In this document: piece after piece, positions 8,542 to 17,042 of the stretch | Layout of the letters: each line of letters opens with the position of its first letter | Position numbering within the stretch: position 1 is the first letter of the stretch | From: Riemerella anatipestifer_E | Lineage (GTDB): Bacteria; Bacteroidota; Bacteroidia; Flavobacteriales; Weeksellaceae | DNA length: 64,000 nt | Reading direction: 5' to 3' | Assembly: GCF_009932355.1 (NCBI RefSeq) | Contig: NZ_LEKU01000016.1 | Coordinates: forward strand, 62,001-126,000 | Notes under the pieces: model-generated | Seen by the model: the letters and a program-made list of their open reading frames with translations, nothing else | The model's database searches: none | Told to the model about the DNA's origin: nothing | Made by a program: the position numbers and the translations under genes

Positions 8542-9135
8542 GATTATAAAAAGCTAGTTATTAGAGGTATCTCTTACAGCCAAACACAATCGGGGGCTTA
8601 TGCTTTGCTTTTAGAAGAGGTGGAAAGTTCTATAAAATTACCAGTAGTGATAGGTAGTTTTGAGGCTCAATCTATATCTTTAGCTTTAGAGAAAGATTTG
8701 AAACCTGTCCGTCCTCTTACGCACGATTTGTTTGCTAGTTTTATTAGAGATACCAATTATAGTTTAGAATATATTGTAATTTATCAAATTATAGATGGTG
8801 TTTTCTTTTCTCATATCCATTTCAAAAATAATTCTACAGGGGAAACTTTGTTCTTAGATGCGAGAACTTCTGATGCAGTAGCAATGGCGGTGAGATTTGG
8901 GGTGTCTATTTACACTACCAAAGAAGTCTTGGAAGAGGCGGGAATTCTTTTAGAGATACAACAACTAAATGAGGAGGACGATATAGTTACAGAATTTCAT
9001 AATGAAAAACAAGACAATAGAATGTCCTTAGAAGAATTAAGAATGCAACTAGACGAAGCCGTGAAAAACGAAGATTTTGACTTGGCTTTTCAGTTGCAAG
9101 AAGAGATTAAGAGACGACAAAGACCAATAGATTAA
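8539..9135 (+). CDS. Bifunctional nuclease family protein (DUF151) with C-terminal UVR motif
   Basis: A 198-residue protein. Residues ~1-130 match the BFN/DUF151 domain (IKLPVVIGSFEAQSISLALE, RPLTHDLFASF, LDARTSDAVAMAVRFG), named for nuclease activity reported in a plant member. Residues ~158-193 form a UvrB/UvrC-type UVR helix pair (LEELRMQLDEAVKNEDFDLA, then LQEEIKRR). The start was moved to the ATG at 8539, where homology begins; the ORF upstream overlaps the etfA terminator. The nucleoside permease gene follows after 12 bp. Confidence 0.85.
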   Translation: MDYKKLVIRGISYSQTQSGAYALLLEEVESSIKLPVVIGSFEAQSISLALEKDLKPVRPLTHDLFASFIRDTNYSLEYIVIYQIIDGVFFSHIHFKNNSTGETLFLDARTSDAVAMAVRFGVSIYTTKEVLEEAGILLEIQQLNEEDDIVTEFHNEKQDNRMSLEELRMQLDEAVKNEDFDLAFQLQEEIKRRQRPID

Positions 9136-9147
9136 AATAGACTAAAA

Positions 9148-10407
9148 ATGAATATAAAACTAAAACTTACTGTACTTAATTTTTTACAGTATTTCGTGTG
9201 GGGAGCTTGGCTTATTACGATGGCTACTTTTTGGTTTGATACTAAGCAATGGGGAGGTGCAGAGTTTGGGGTTATATTCTCCACAATGGGGATTGCCTCT
9301 ATCTTTATGCCTACTTTGATAGGAATAGTAGCAGACAGGTGGATAAACGCTGAGAAACTTTACGGAATATTACAAATTGCTTATGCAGGGACGCTTTTCT
9401 ATTTACCTCATGCTTCAGCCCCTACGGCTTTCTTTTGGGTGATGTTGGTGGCAATGGTGTTTTATATGCCTACAATTGCGTTGTCTAATTCAATCAATTA
9501 TCATATTCTTAAAGAGCATCATTATGATGTAGTTAAGGTGTTTCCTAGCCTTAGAGTTTGGGGGACAGTTGGATTTATTGCAGCGATGTGGGTTACTAAT
9601 CTTACAGGAAATAAAGCGTCTGAAAATCAGTTTTATATTGCGGCGATAGTAGCAGTGTTATTGGGTATTTATGCCTTTACACTTCCAAAGTGTCCACCAC
9701 AGAATTTGATTCCTAAAGAGGCTTCTTGGCAAGAGAAGATGGGTTTCAATGCGTTTAAACTATTTAAGAGTTATAAGATGGCGTTGTTCTTCTTGTTCTC
9801 TATGTTTTTGGGTGCCGCGTTACAACTTACGAATGCTTATGGAGATACTTTTTTATCAGATTTTGGTAAAAATCCATTATACAAAAATAGTTTAGTGGTA
9901 GAGCGTTCTACAATTATTATGTCTATTTCTCAAATATCCGAAACGCTATTCATTTTAGCGATACCATTTTTCTTAAAGAAATTTGGCATCAAAAAAGTGA
10001 TGTTGATGAGTATGGGAGCTTGGGTACTTCGCTTTGGGTTCTTTGCTTATGGTTCTCCAGAAGGCTTTGGATTGGTACTTATCATTCTATCATGCATTGT
10101 GTATGGTATGGCGTTTGACTTCTTTAATGTGTCGGGTTCGTTATTCGTAGAGGCGACAACAGACGAAAAAATTCGTTCCTCAGCACAAGGGTTGTTTATG
10201 ATGATGACGAATGGCTTTGGGGCTATTATGGGTAGTGTAGTGAGTGGTAGAATGATAGATGCGTTCTTTTTAGATGCTTCGGGCAATAAAATGTGGCACG
10301 AGATATGGTTGGTATTTGCAATATATGCCTTGATAATTATGATTCTTTTTGCAGTGATGTTTAAGCATAAACATAAGCTAGAAGAAGTAGTAACAGTAAA
10401 ACATTAG
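9148..10407 (+). CDS. NupG-type nucleoside permease (MFS)
   Basis: A 419-residue inner-membrane protein with about 12 hydrophobic helices. The N-terminus LNFLQYFVWGAWLITMATFW, the loop GIVADRWINAEKL and YGMAFDFFNVSGSLFVE in the C-terminal half match the nucleoside:H+ symporter (NupG/XapB) family. It probably imports nucleosides with protons. It is close behind the DUF151 gene and followed by its own terminator. Confidence 0.85.
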   Translation: MNIKLKLTVLNFLQYFVWGAWLITMATFWFDTKQWGGAEFGVIFSTMGIASIFMPTLIGIVADRWINAEKLYGILQIAYAGTLFYLPHASAPTAFFWVMLVAMVFYMPTIALSNSINYHILKEHHYDVVKVFPSLRVWGTVGFIAAMWVTNLTGNKASENQFYIAAIVAVLLGIYAFTLPKCPPQNLIPKEASWQEKMGFNAFKLFKSYKMALFFLFSMFLGAALQLTNAYGDTFLSDFGKNPLYKNSLVVERSTIIMSISQISETLFILAIPFFLKKFGIKKVMLMSMGAWVLRFGFFAYGSPEGFGLVLIILSCIVYGMAFDFFNVSGSLFVEATTDEKIRSSAQGLFMMMTNGFGAIMGSVVSGRMIDAFFLDASGNKMWHEIWLVFAIYALIIMILFAVMFKHKHKLEEVVTVKH

Positions 10408-10430
10408 AGTTTTATATTTATCAATACAGA

Positions 10431-10466
10431 AGGCAGACCAGTTGAGAAATTGGTCTGTTTTTTTTA
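10431..10466 (+). terminator. Rho-independent terminator after the nucleoside permease
   Basis: Stem CAGACCA (10434-10440) / TGGTCTG (10451-10457) followed by eight Ts. Confidence 0.85.
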
Positions 10467-10526
10467 TTGATTTGGATATGAGATATATGAGGGTAATTTG
10501 TTATATTCGTGCCGATAAAAGTAGTA

Positions 10527-11021
10527 ATGTCTCAAAAAGAAAAAGACTTTTCGGAACTTATTAAAATCAATCAAGGGCTTATCATTAAAGTTTCTAGAAT
10601 GTACACCAATACGCTAGAAGACGAGCAAGATTTGTTTCAAGAAATTGTGCTACAATTATGGCGTTCTTTTGATTCTTTTAATGGTCAGTCCAAAATATCT
10701 ACTTGGATGTATCGTGTGTCTTTGAATACAGCCATTACACTTTTTAGAAAATCCTCAAAATCACCTAAAACAAACGAACTTAATGAAGGTTTTTATAATA
10801 CTCCCGAGGATAATCAGCATGAGCAAAGGCAACAAGTAGAACTTCTTTACAAAGTGATAAAAAAGCTACCCGAGGTAGAGCGAGCTATTGTAATGATGTA
10901 CTTGGATGAATTGTCCTACAAAGAAATCGCAGAAACTTTGGGGATAACAGAGGTTAATGCAAGGGTGAAGATGAACCGTCTTAAAAAAACTTTAAAAACA
11001 CTAATGGAACAATATGCCTAA
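10527..11021 (+). CDS. ECF-type RNA polymerase sigma factor
   Basis: A 164-residue sigma-70 family protein: region 2 at ~11-78 (DEQDLFQEIVLQLW, STWMYRVSLNTAI) and region 4 at ~108-157 (LDELSYKEIAETLGITEVNA, then KMNRLKK). The ATG at 10527 is preferred over an upstream GTG at 10509 because homology starts there. The stop overlaps the next start by 8 bases, and that gene encodes a membrane protein, the usual layout of a sigma factor with its membrane-bound regulator. A paralogous pair lies at 62.8 kb. Confidence 0.9.
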   Translation: MSQKEKDFSELIKINQGLIIKVSRMYTNTLEDEQDLFQEIVLQLWRSFDSFNGQSKISTWMYRVSLNTAITLFRKSSKSPKTNELNEGFYNTPEDNQHEQRQQVELLYKVIKKLPEVERAIVMMYLDELSYKEIAETLGITEVNARVKMNRLKKTLKTLMEQYA

Positions 11022-11673
11022 TTTTGATATAGATAAAATGAAAGAGGTTTGGAGAGAGCAACCTAAACCTACTTACGATAATCGGCAGATAGAACAAATG
11101 CTGAATAGGAAATCTCGCAATTATGTAAAAACTATTTTTTGGATAGGTGTTGCTGAATTTCTTATAATATTGGCTTTTAATATTTATGGTTTTTGCTCTG
11201 TTAAGAGAGAGCCAGCCTTACTGAATATTTTTGATAAAATGAATATTAAAATAGGCACACATTTAATTGAAAACTATCATAATATAGAGTTGTTTATTAA
11301 AGGGGCAAGTCTTATTCTTACGCTTTTGTTTGTGTTGCTTTTTTATTACAGTTATCAAAAGATAAGTATAGAATCTAACCTTAAGAAATTTATCACTCAG
11401 ATTATTAAATTTAGAAGAATAGTAAATGCTTTTATCTTAGCTAATTTGGCGATGTTTCTTGCGATTATGTTGGGGTATTTGGCAGAAATTATTTACTTGG
11501 CTTATGTGCAAAATGTTTCATTTTCAGAGCCGAAGTTCTTGGTGTTTTTGGTAAGTTATATTGTGTCTATCTTTTTAGGAGTTGGGTTTATATGGCTTTA
11601 TTATAGGCTGATTTATGGTATTATTATTAAAAGACTAAATGAAAAACTAAAACAACTCCAAGCATTGTCTTAA
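11014..11673 (+). CDS. Membrane protein, probable anti-sigma partner
   Basis: A 219-residue protein with a short soluble N-terminus (~45 residues, containing the pattern DIDKMKEVWREQ) and about four hydrophobic helices (near 48-65, 95-118, 140-165, 175-200). It overlaps the sigma gene, implying translational coupling. The product of the gene after the second sigma locus (63291 onward) has the same plan and a similar start (ELDNIKDLWHREK). No known zinc-binding anti-sigma motif is visible. The anti-sigma role is inferred from operon position. Confidence 0.6.
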   Translation: MPNFDIDKMKEVWREQPKPTYDNRQIEQMLNRKSRNYVKTIFWIGVAEFLIILAFNIYGFCSVKREPALLNIFDKMNIKIGTHLIENYHNIELFIKGASLILTLLFVLLFYYSYQKISIESNLKKFITQIIKFRRIVNAFILANLAMFLAIMLGYLAEIIYLAYVQNVSFSEPKFLVFLVSYIVSIFLGVGFIWLYYRLIYGIIIKRLNEKLKQLQALS

Positions 11674-11708
11674 AACAAATAGTTTTTGAGATAATGAGAT
11701 AAGTATTC

Positions 11709-11870
11709 ATGATTATGGAAGTTATAATAAGAGTAATTTTGGGATTTATTAGCGGAATATTGGAAGTGATTGTTAGAGATATTATTTTTGGTTTTTTTGA
11801 GGTTTTGTTTAATTTGCTTAAAAAACTTTTCAAAGCTATTTTAGGAATAAAGGTTAAAAAAAATCATTAG
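11709..11870 (+). CDS. Small hydrophobic/amphipathic protein (53 aa)
   Basis: A 53-codon frame from ATG 11709 (alternative ATG 11715) to TAG 11868-11870. The product is rich in Ile/Phe/Leu with spaced charges (EVIVRDIIFGFFEVLF) and a lysine-rich tail, resembling a membrane-surface helix. It sits 35 bp after the membrane partner gene, in the same direction. No family is recognised. The opposite-strand frame here has no better claim. Confidence 0.4.
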   Translation: MIMEVIIRVILGFISGILEVIVRDIIFGFFEVLFNLLKKLFKAILGIKVKKNH

Positions 11871-11904
11871 AATTGCTTAAAAAAAGAACGAATCTATAAA
11901 AAAT

Positions 11905-12486
11905 ATGAAAATGAAAAACATTCTTCTAGTATTAGCATTGCTATCAAATGTAATTATTAAGTCGCAGGTAACTACTGTTGTAGACGGATTTTCTACTCAC
12001 TTAACCAAAAATGATTTGCCTTTTTCGGGTGATAGAAAATTGTTTGCCATAGGGTTTAATGACAGACTTACAAATAACTATATTGTAGTTTCCAAAAACA
12101 AGGCAGGAGCAGAAAATGATTTGTTGTATATAGAGAAATTTGAGAAAAAGCAAGAAAATGTTTTTGAGAAAGTTTTCAGTACAAAGTTAGAACACCCTGT
12201 AAATAAATCTTTGGCGTTTGTAAATAATAGAATGATGTATAGTGATATAGATAAAGATGGCTATGCAGAGTTTATTTACATTGTAGATGAGTATAAAAAT
12301 GGTATGGATAGCCTATTAGAGCGTGTATGGGGTATAGTTGTTTATAAAAATAAAGCTTACAAAATGTGGACAACTGTGGAAAGTCAGTTTTCTGATACAG
12401 TTTTTGATGATAATTTTAAAACTTTGCCAGAGAGGGTTAAAACAGAGTTCTTAGATTTTTGGAATCAGTTAAACAAACACAAATAG
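11905..12486 (+). CDS. Secreted protein of unknown function
   Basis: A 193-residue protein with a signal peptide (hydrophobic residues ~5-19, cleavage near KSQ) and no further membrane segment. Near the middle it has DIDKDGYAEFIY, which resembles the calcium-binding loops of FG-GAP/dockerin-type proteins. It could be exported to the periplasm or surface. An alternative in-frame Met lies two codons in. It follows the sigma cluster in the same direction, so it may belong to that regulon, but no target motif is visible. Confidence 0.7.
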   Translation: MKMKNILLVLALLSNVIIKSQVTTVVDGFSTHLTKNDLPFSGDRKLFAIGFNDRLTNNYIVVSKNKAGAENDLLYIEKFEKKQENVFEKVFSTKLEHPVNKSLAFVNNRMMYSDIDKDGYAEFIYIVDEYKNGMDSLLERVWGIVVYKNKAYKMWTTVESQFSDTVFDDNFKTLPERVKTEFLDFWNQLNKHK

Positions 12487-12548
12487 CCTTTAGCTCGTAT
12501 TTGCTTTTTAAGTTTTAAAATATTACCTTTACGCCAAACGCTATAAAA

Positions 12549-13079
12549 TTGGAAAGTAAAGTAGAAAAAACCTTAGTGTTATTTGCACATCCGTTTTTGG
12601 AGCATTCTGTATTTAATGCACATCTTATTTCACTTTATCAAAGCAAAGAAAATATTACTTTTAGAGATTTGTACGAAGAATATCCTAATTTTCATATCGC
12701 TGCATTTAGGGAAAGAAAAAGGATTAAAAACTACGACAAACTCATCTTTCAGTTTCCGTTGATATGGTTGGGTATTCCACCACTGCTTAACTTATGGTTG
12801 AGTGAAGTTTTGGATATGAAGTGGTTGAGTAAACAAAATGAAAATCCACTCGCAGGGAAAAAAGCGATGATAATTGTAAGTGCAGGAGGTTCAGAGTATT
12901 CCTATGCCAGAGGTGGAATGTATGAGAAATCTATAGAAGACTTTATATTACCTCTTACCAAGAGTTTGGAAACTCTAGGTGTATCGGTAGAGAAAACGCT
13001 TTGTGTGTATGCTGCAAAGCAAAAAACAATAGAAGAAGTTAGTGAAATCCAACAGGAAATTTCTAAATTTTTGAGTTAA
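12549..13079 (+). CDS. NAD(P)H-dependent oxidoreductase, KefF-like
   Basis: A 176-residue flavodoxin-fold protein (Flavodoxin_2 family): LVLFAHPFLEHSVFNA at the FMN-binding end, FQFPLIWLGIPPLLNLWLSEVL and a glycine-rich IIVSAGGSEYSY loop. The family includes KefF, the ancillary quinone reductase that activates KefC. The frame opens with TTG at 12549; an in-frame stop lies upstream and there is no ATG before homology begins. The stop overlaps the KefC-like start by one base (TAATG), so the two are translationally coupled. Confidence 0.8.
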   Translation: MESKVEKTLVLFAHPFLEHSVFNAHLISLYQSKENITFRDLYEEYPNFHIAAFRERKRIKNYDKLIFQFPLIWLGIPPLLNLWLSEVLDMKWLSKQNENPLAGKKAMIIVSAGGSEYSYARGGMYEKSIEDFILPLTKSLETLGVSVEKTLCVYAAKQKTIEEVSEIQQEISKFLS

Positions 13080-14935
13080 TGTCAGAAAGTTTATTTAAGA
13101 TTACATTAGTCTATCTAGGAGCAGCTATTTTTTTGGTACCTATTGTAAGGAAGTTTGGGTTTAGTTCGGTTATAGGCTATATTCTAGGAGGTATTATTAT
13201 AGGACCTTTCGTATTAAAATTAACAGGTAATGTAGAAGATGTGATGCACAGTACTGAGTTTGGTGTGGTGATGTTACTCTTCATTATTGGTCTGGAATTA
13301 GAACCTCGTAAATTCTGGGCTATGAGGAAAAGTATCCTAGGGCTTGGCTTTTCTCAGATGGCATTTACTTTTGGGTTGCTGTTTCCTATATTATATTTAG
13401 CTGGGTGGGAAACCACGACTAATATTGTCGTTTCTACGGCTTTTGCTATGTCTTCCACAGCGATTGTTTTACAAACGCTAAAGGAAAAAAACCTATTTAA
13501 TACCGTATCTGGAGAGGCTTCGTTTTCCACCTTATTGTTTCAAGATATAGCGGTAATTCCTATTTTGGCGTTATTGCCGATGTTGGCGGGACAATCCGAA
13601 GACGACGGAGAAAAATCGGTGCTGATTACTTATTTACCAGAATGGCTGCAACCCTTTTCAGTGATATTAGGCGTAGGAGTACTTATTCTTTTGGGTAAAT
13701 ATCTCTTTGTGCCGTTTTTGAGGTATGTATCTCGTTCAGGAATGAATGAGTTGCTTACCGCATCGTCATTATTCTTGGTGGTAGGAGTTTCCGAGTTGAT
13801 GCTACTCGCAGGATTAAGCCCCGCTTTGGGAGCCTTTTTGGCAGGTGTGATGCTCGCCAATACCGAATTTAGACACGAGTTAGAAAGTCAAATAGACCCA
13901 TTTAAAGGTTTGCTTTTGGCGGTTTTCTTTGTGAGTGTAGGTTCTACAATTAACTTTAATGTGATACAGCAAGACCCATTATTCATATTCTCAATGGTTG
14001 TTTTGGCAACATTGGTTAAGTTCGGGGTATTATTCTTGGTAGGGAAGATGTTTAAAATGAGCAACGACCAAAACTTCCTCTATTCCTTTGGGATGTCCCA
14101 AGTGGGAGAGTTTGCCTTTGTGATTATCACTTTTGCCGTTAAACTCAACTTGTTAGATTTAGAAATAAGCTCTCAAATGATTTCCGTTGTGGCTATTTCA
14201 ATGATGATTACGCCGTTTTTACTATTATTAAATGAAAGGGTTATTGCTCCTAATTTCAATGTTAAATTTGAAGAACCTGTATCAGATTTAATTTCAGAAC
14301 CTATCAAACAGAAAAAAATAATTATCGTAGGTTTTGGGCATTTTGGGAGTACCGTTGGTCGTTTGTTAAAGGTAAGTGGTATAAAAGCCACGGTCTTGGA
14401 TAACGATTCTAACCGTGTGAATATCCTTAGACAGAAAGGTTTTAAAGTGTATTATGGCGATGCCAAAAGGGTTGAAATTATGAGGGCGGCGGGTGCTGAA
14501 AATGCCGAAATATTGGTACTGTGTTTAGACGATCCTGAAAGCAACAAGTATATGATTAGAATGGCGAAGGATCATTTTCCTCATTTGCAAATATTTGTTA
14601 GGGCTAGAAACCGTATAGATGCTTACGATTTTATTAACGATGGTATTCACAATATTTATAGAGAAACCTTGGAAACGGCAGTTAATATGGGCGTGGATAT
14701 TTTAAATGCATCGGGCTTTAGAAAATACGCTGCAAGAAGATTAGCGAATAGATTTATTGCCATAGATAATGATTCTACCATTCGTTTAGCGAAACAAGAT
14801 ATAGATAGCGATACGACATTTACCATTAAAGAATCTCTAGAAAGAGAAGCTCGTTTATTAGCCGATGATAATATCTCGTTTGAAGATGAACACTGGCTAG
14901 ACGAAGAGGAAGAGGTGGAAGAAGAAAAAAGCTAA
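13079..14935 (+). CDS. KefB/KefC-like potassium/proton antiporter (CPA2) with RCK domain
   Basis: A 618-residue inner-membrane protein. Residues ~1-390 form a Na+/H+-exchanger-type membrane domain (GYILGGIIIGPFVL, LFIIGLELEPRKFW, AMSSTAIVLQTL, LLAVFFVSVGSTI). Residues ~410-530 are an RCK/TrkA-N domain with the nucleotide-binding start IIIVGFGHFGSTVG. The C-terminus is acidic. Together with the coupled KefF-like gene upstream it resembles kefFC, a ligand-gated potassium efflux system that protects against electrophiles. Whether glutathione is the ligand here is unknown. Confidence 0.88.
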   Translation: MSESLFKITLVYLGAAIFLVPIVRKFGFSSVIGYILGGIIIGPFVLKLTGNVEDVMHSTEFGVVMLLFIIGLELEPRKFWAMRKSILGLGFSQMAFTFGLLFPILYLAGWETTTNIVVSTAFAMSSTAIVLQTLKEKNLFNTVSGEASFSTLLFQDIAVIPILALLPMLAGQSEDDGEKSVLITYLPEWLQPFSVILGVGVLILLGKYLFVPFLRYVSRSGMNELLTASSLFLVVGVSELMLLAGLSPALGAFLAGVMLANTEFRHELESQIDPFKGLLLAVFFVSVGSTINFNVIQQDPLFIFSMVVLATLVKFGVLFLVGKMFKMSNDQNFLYSFGMSQVGEFAFVIITFAVKLNLLDLEISSQMISVVAISMMITPFLLLLNERVIAPNFNVKFEEPVSDLISEPIKQKKIIIVGFGHFGSTVGRLLKVSGIKATVLDNDSNRVNILRQKGFKVYYGDAKRVEIMRAAGAENAEILVLCLDDPESNKYMIRMAKDHFPHLQIFVRARNRIDAYDFINDGIHNIYRETLETAVNMGVDILNASGFRKYAARRLANRFIAIDNDSTIRLAKQDIDSDTTFTIKESLEREARLLADDNISFEDEHWLDEEEEVEEEKS

Positions 14936-14985
14936 ATAGTGAATATTTTGCAGTGATTTAGAGCCTAGACATCAAAAAATAAAAC

Positions 14986-14993
14986 TATCTTTG
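14986..14993 (+). promoter_or_regulatory. -7 promoter element upstream of the cobalamin riboswitch
   Basis: TATCTTTG is an exact TANNTTTG match. The predicted transcript would start near 15000, at the first bases of the riboswitch. No well-placed -33 TTG was found. Confidence 0.6.
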
Positions 14994-14997
14994 CCGA

Positions 14998-15165
14998 AGT
15001 TTTGGTTTAGCCTACTGGGTTAATTAAAAGGGAATCAAGTGAAAGTCTTGAACTGTCCCCGCAACTGTAAATTGCTTTAATAAAGTTTCTACATTATTGC
15101 CACTGTATTATTGTTATGCGGGAAGGCGTAGAAATGCAAAAGTCAGGAGACCTGCCAAACGAATG
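14998..15165 (+). ncRNA. Cobalamin (vitamin B12) riboswitch
   Basis: The core blocks of the cobalamin aptamer appear in order: GGTTTAGCCTAC (15004-15015), GGGAATCAAGTGAAAGTCTT (15030-15049), CTGTCCCCGCAACTGTAA (15053-15070), GCCACTGT (15099-15106), GCGGGAAGGCG (15118-15128) and GTCAGGAGACCTGCC (15142-15156). Edges are approximate. It lies directly before a TonB receptor that this element therefore marks as B12-regulated. The GGAGG at 15186-15190 is outside the aptamer and could be the sequestered ribosome-binding site. Confidence 0.93.
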
Positions 15166-15185
15166 ATATTTTAATAAAAACTTTC

Positions 15186-15190
15186 GGAGG
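15186..15190 (+). promoter_or_regulatory. Strong Shine-Dalgarno site before btuB
   Basis: GGAGG, 13 bases before the ATG at 15204. Most genes in this window lack such a site. Its presence just after the riboswitch suggests regulation at translation initiation. Confidence 0.5.
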
Positions 15191-15203
15191 AAGAGTATTT
15201 TAT

Positions 15204-17030
15204 ATGGTAAGATTAGTTTTGCTGACGAGTCTATCGTCGGTCTTTTTTGTGCAAGCTCAACAGAAGGAAACGGTTATAGATACCGTAGCCATCAATCTGG
15301 TGTCGCCTACTTCATTTTCTGTAGGACACGAGGTCGTTAAAGTTGATTTAAAGAACAATCCAGAAATTTTTATAGAAGGGCTACTCCAAAAGCAGACGGG
15401 AGCGGTTATTAGGAACTATGGCTATGGCAATTTAGCATCGGTTTCTATAAAGGGGCTTTCACCGTCTCAACATTTATTTACATGGGAAGGCATTCCTATC
15501 AATTCCTCTTTAAATGGGCAAGTAGATGCTAATATTATCAGCTCTAATGTAAGCAGTAGTTTAACCTATCGTAGCGGCTCGGGGAGTAGTGGTTTCGGGA
15601 GTGGAGCGTTGGGCGGAGTGTTCGCTTTAGAATTTAATCCTAATTTTAATGAGCAAACGCAATACAGATTAGAGAACGCTTTAGGAAGTTTTGGACTTAG
15701 TAGAAATAGCTTTTCGGTACAGAACCATACTTCTAGATGGAGCTGGAATGCTGGAGCGAATTACCTTCGTTCGGATAACGAATTTCCGTTCCGAGATAAA
15801 TTTGGTAAGAAAGGTAAAACAGGAAATTCAGGGTTTGATATTGCAGATATTTACCTTAATAGCGTCTATAAACTTAGTGGGAGTCATAAAATTTCCTTTA
15901 ATATTTGGAACCAGTGGGCGTCTAGAAATGTAGGAGCTACTGAAGCACAACCCATAGCACAGCAAATTCAAGATGACGAAAGTACTCGTATGCAGGTGTC
16001 TTGGTTTTATCATAATAGAGGTTTTGAACAGCAGTTGCAATCTGCCTATACCAAAGAGTTTTTTAGGTTTAGAATGAATGCTAAAGATGGTGGAACGGCT
16101 AGTTTTGCCGAAAACTATTTTGCGAATTATATTGCAAAGTTAGCGTTTAGTAAATCATTGGTAATGCTGGGGCTTCAGTCCAAATATACCACAGGAGGTG
16201 GCGATAATCTAAGGATTAGTCCGCTTAAAGAGTGGCATTCGTTTGTGAATTACCGTTATAATTTTAACGATTGGAGTGTAGTTTCTGCTAATTTGCGAAA
16301 GTCGTTCTCATCTTTGTTTAGCATTCCCGTTACTTATGATGTGGGGTTGGAATTAGAGCCTCTGAAACATTTAAGTATCAAGGCGTCTTATGCCACTTCT
16401 TACAGGTTACCTACCTTTAACGATTTGTATTGGAAACAAGGTGGAAACCCACAACTAAAGCCCGAAGCAGGGAAGATGGGAGAGTTAAGTGTAGGCTACA
16501 AGTATAAAAATACACAATCTATAGGAGTATCTGTGCATTATGGCGAAGTGAAAGATTGGATATTATGGTATCCTAACGATGTTGGTTTTTGGACACCTAC
16601 TAATTTAGATTTTGTTATTACCAAAGGTGGACAAGCAAGGTCTTCTCATCGTTTTGTTTGGGAGGGTGTGGGGCTTAATTTTAATAATTTACTGACCTAC
16701 ACTGAGACCTATAATCAGCGAACTCAAAAATCACTCATCTATATTCCTAGGTGGAACTACTCTAATACATTTAGTTTAGATTGGAAAAAATACCACTTAG
16801 AACTAGAACATTTATTCACTTCGGAGAGAGCCACAGACCAGATGGGGAGAGATTTTTTAGCACCTTATCACTTGTGGAATGTAGGTTTAGGGTTTGATTT
16901 TAAACTAAAAAACATCAGTAATTCTCTTAACATTAGAGTTCAGAATATTCTAGACCAGTCTTATAACACAATGCAGGGCTATCCTATGCCAGGCAGGTAT
17001 TTTTTAACTACTTTAAAAACTAATTTTTAA
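15204..17030 (+). CDS. btuB: BtuB-like TonB-dependent cobalamin receptor
   Basis: A 608-residue outer-membrane receptor with a signal peptide (to about residue 19, VQAQ), plug domain (GAVIRNYGYGNLASVSIKGL, LFTWEGIPINSSLNG, GSGALGGVFALEF) and beta-barrel (YRLPTFNDLYWKQGGNPQLK, PMPGRYFLTTLKTNF at the C-terminus). Length and style match BtuB rather than the longer SusC receptors. The cobalamin riboswitch upstream supports vitamin B12 as the ligand. A BtuG-like lipoprotein gene follows after 12 bp. Confidence 0.9.
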   Translation: MVRLVLLTSLSSVFFVQAQQKETVIDTVAINLVSPTSFSVGHEVVKVDLKNNPEIFIEGLLQKQTGAVIRNYGYGNLASVSIKGLSPSQHLFTWEGIPINSSLNGQVDANIISSNVSSSLTYRSGSGSSGFGSGALGGVFALEFNPNFNEQTQYRLENALGSFGLSRNSFSVQNHTSRWSWNAGANYLRSDNEFPFRDKFGKKGKTGNSGFDIADIYLNSVYKLSGSHKISFNIWNQWASRNVGATEAQPIAQQIQDDESTRMQVSWFYHNRGFEQQLQSAYTKEFFRFRMNAKDGGTASFAENYFANYIAKLAFSKSLVMLGLQSKYTTGGGDNLRISPLKEWHSFVNYRYNFNDWSVVSANLRKSFSSLFSIPVTYDVGLELEPLKHLSIKASYATSYRLPTFNDLYWKQGGNPQLKPEAGKMGELSVGYKYKNTQSIGVSVHYGEVKDWILWYPNDVGFWTPTNLDFVITKGGQARSSHRFVWEGVGLNFNNLLTYTETYNQRTQKSLIYIPRWNYSNTFSLDWKKYHLELEHLFTSERATDQMGRDFLAPYHLWNVGLGFDFKLKNISNSLNIRVQNILDQSYNTMQGYPMPGRYFLTTLKTNF

Positions 17031-17042
17031 TATCCATATTTT

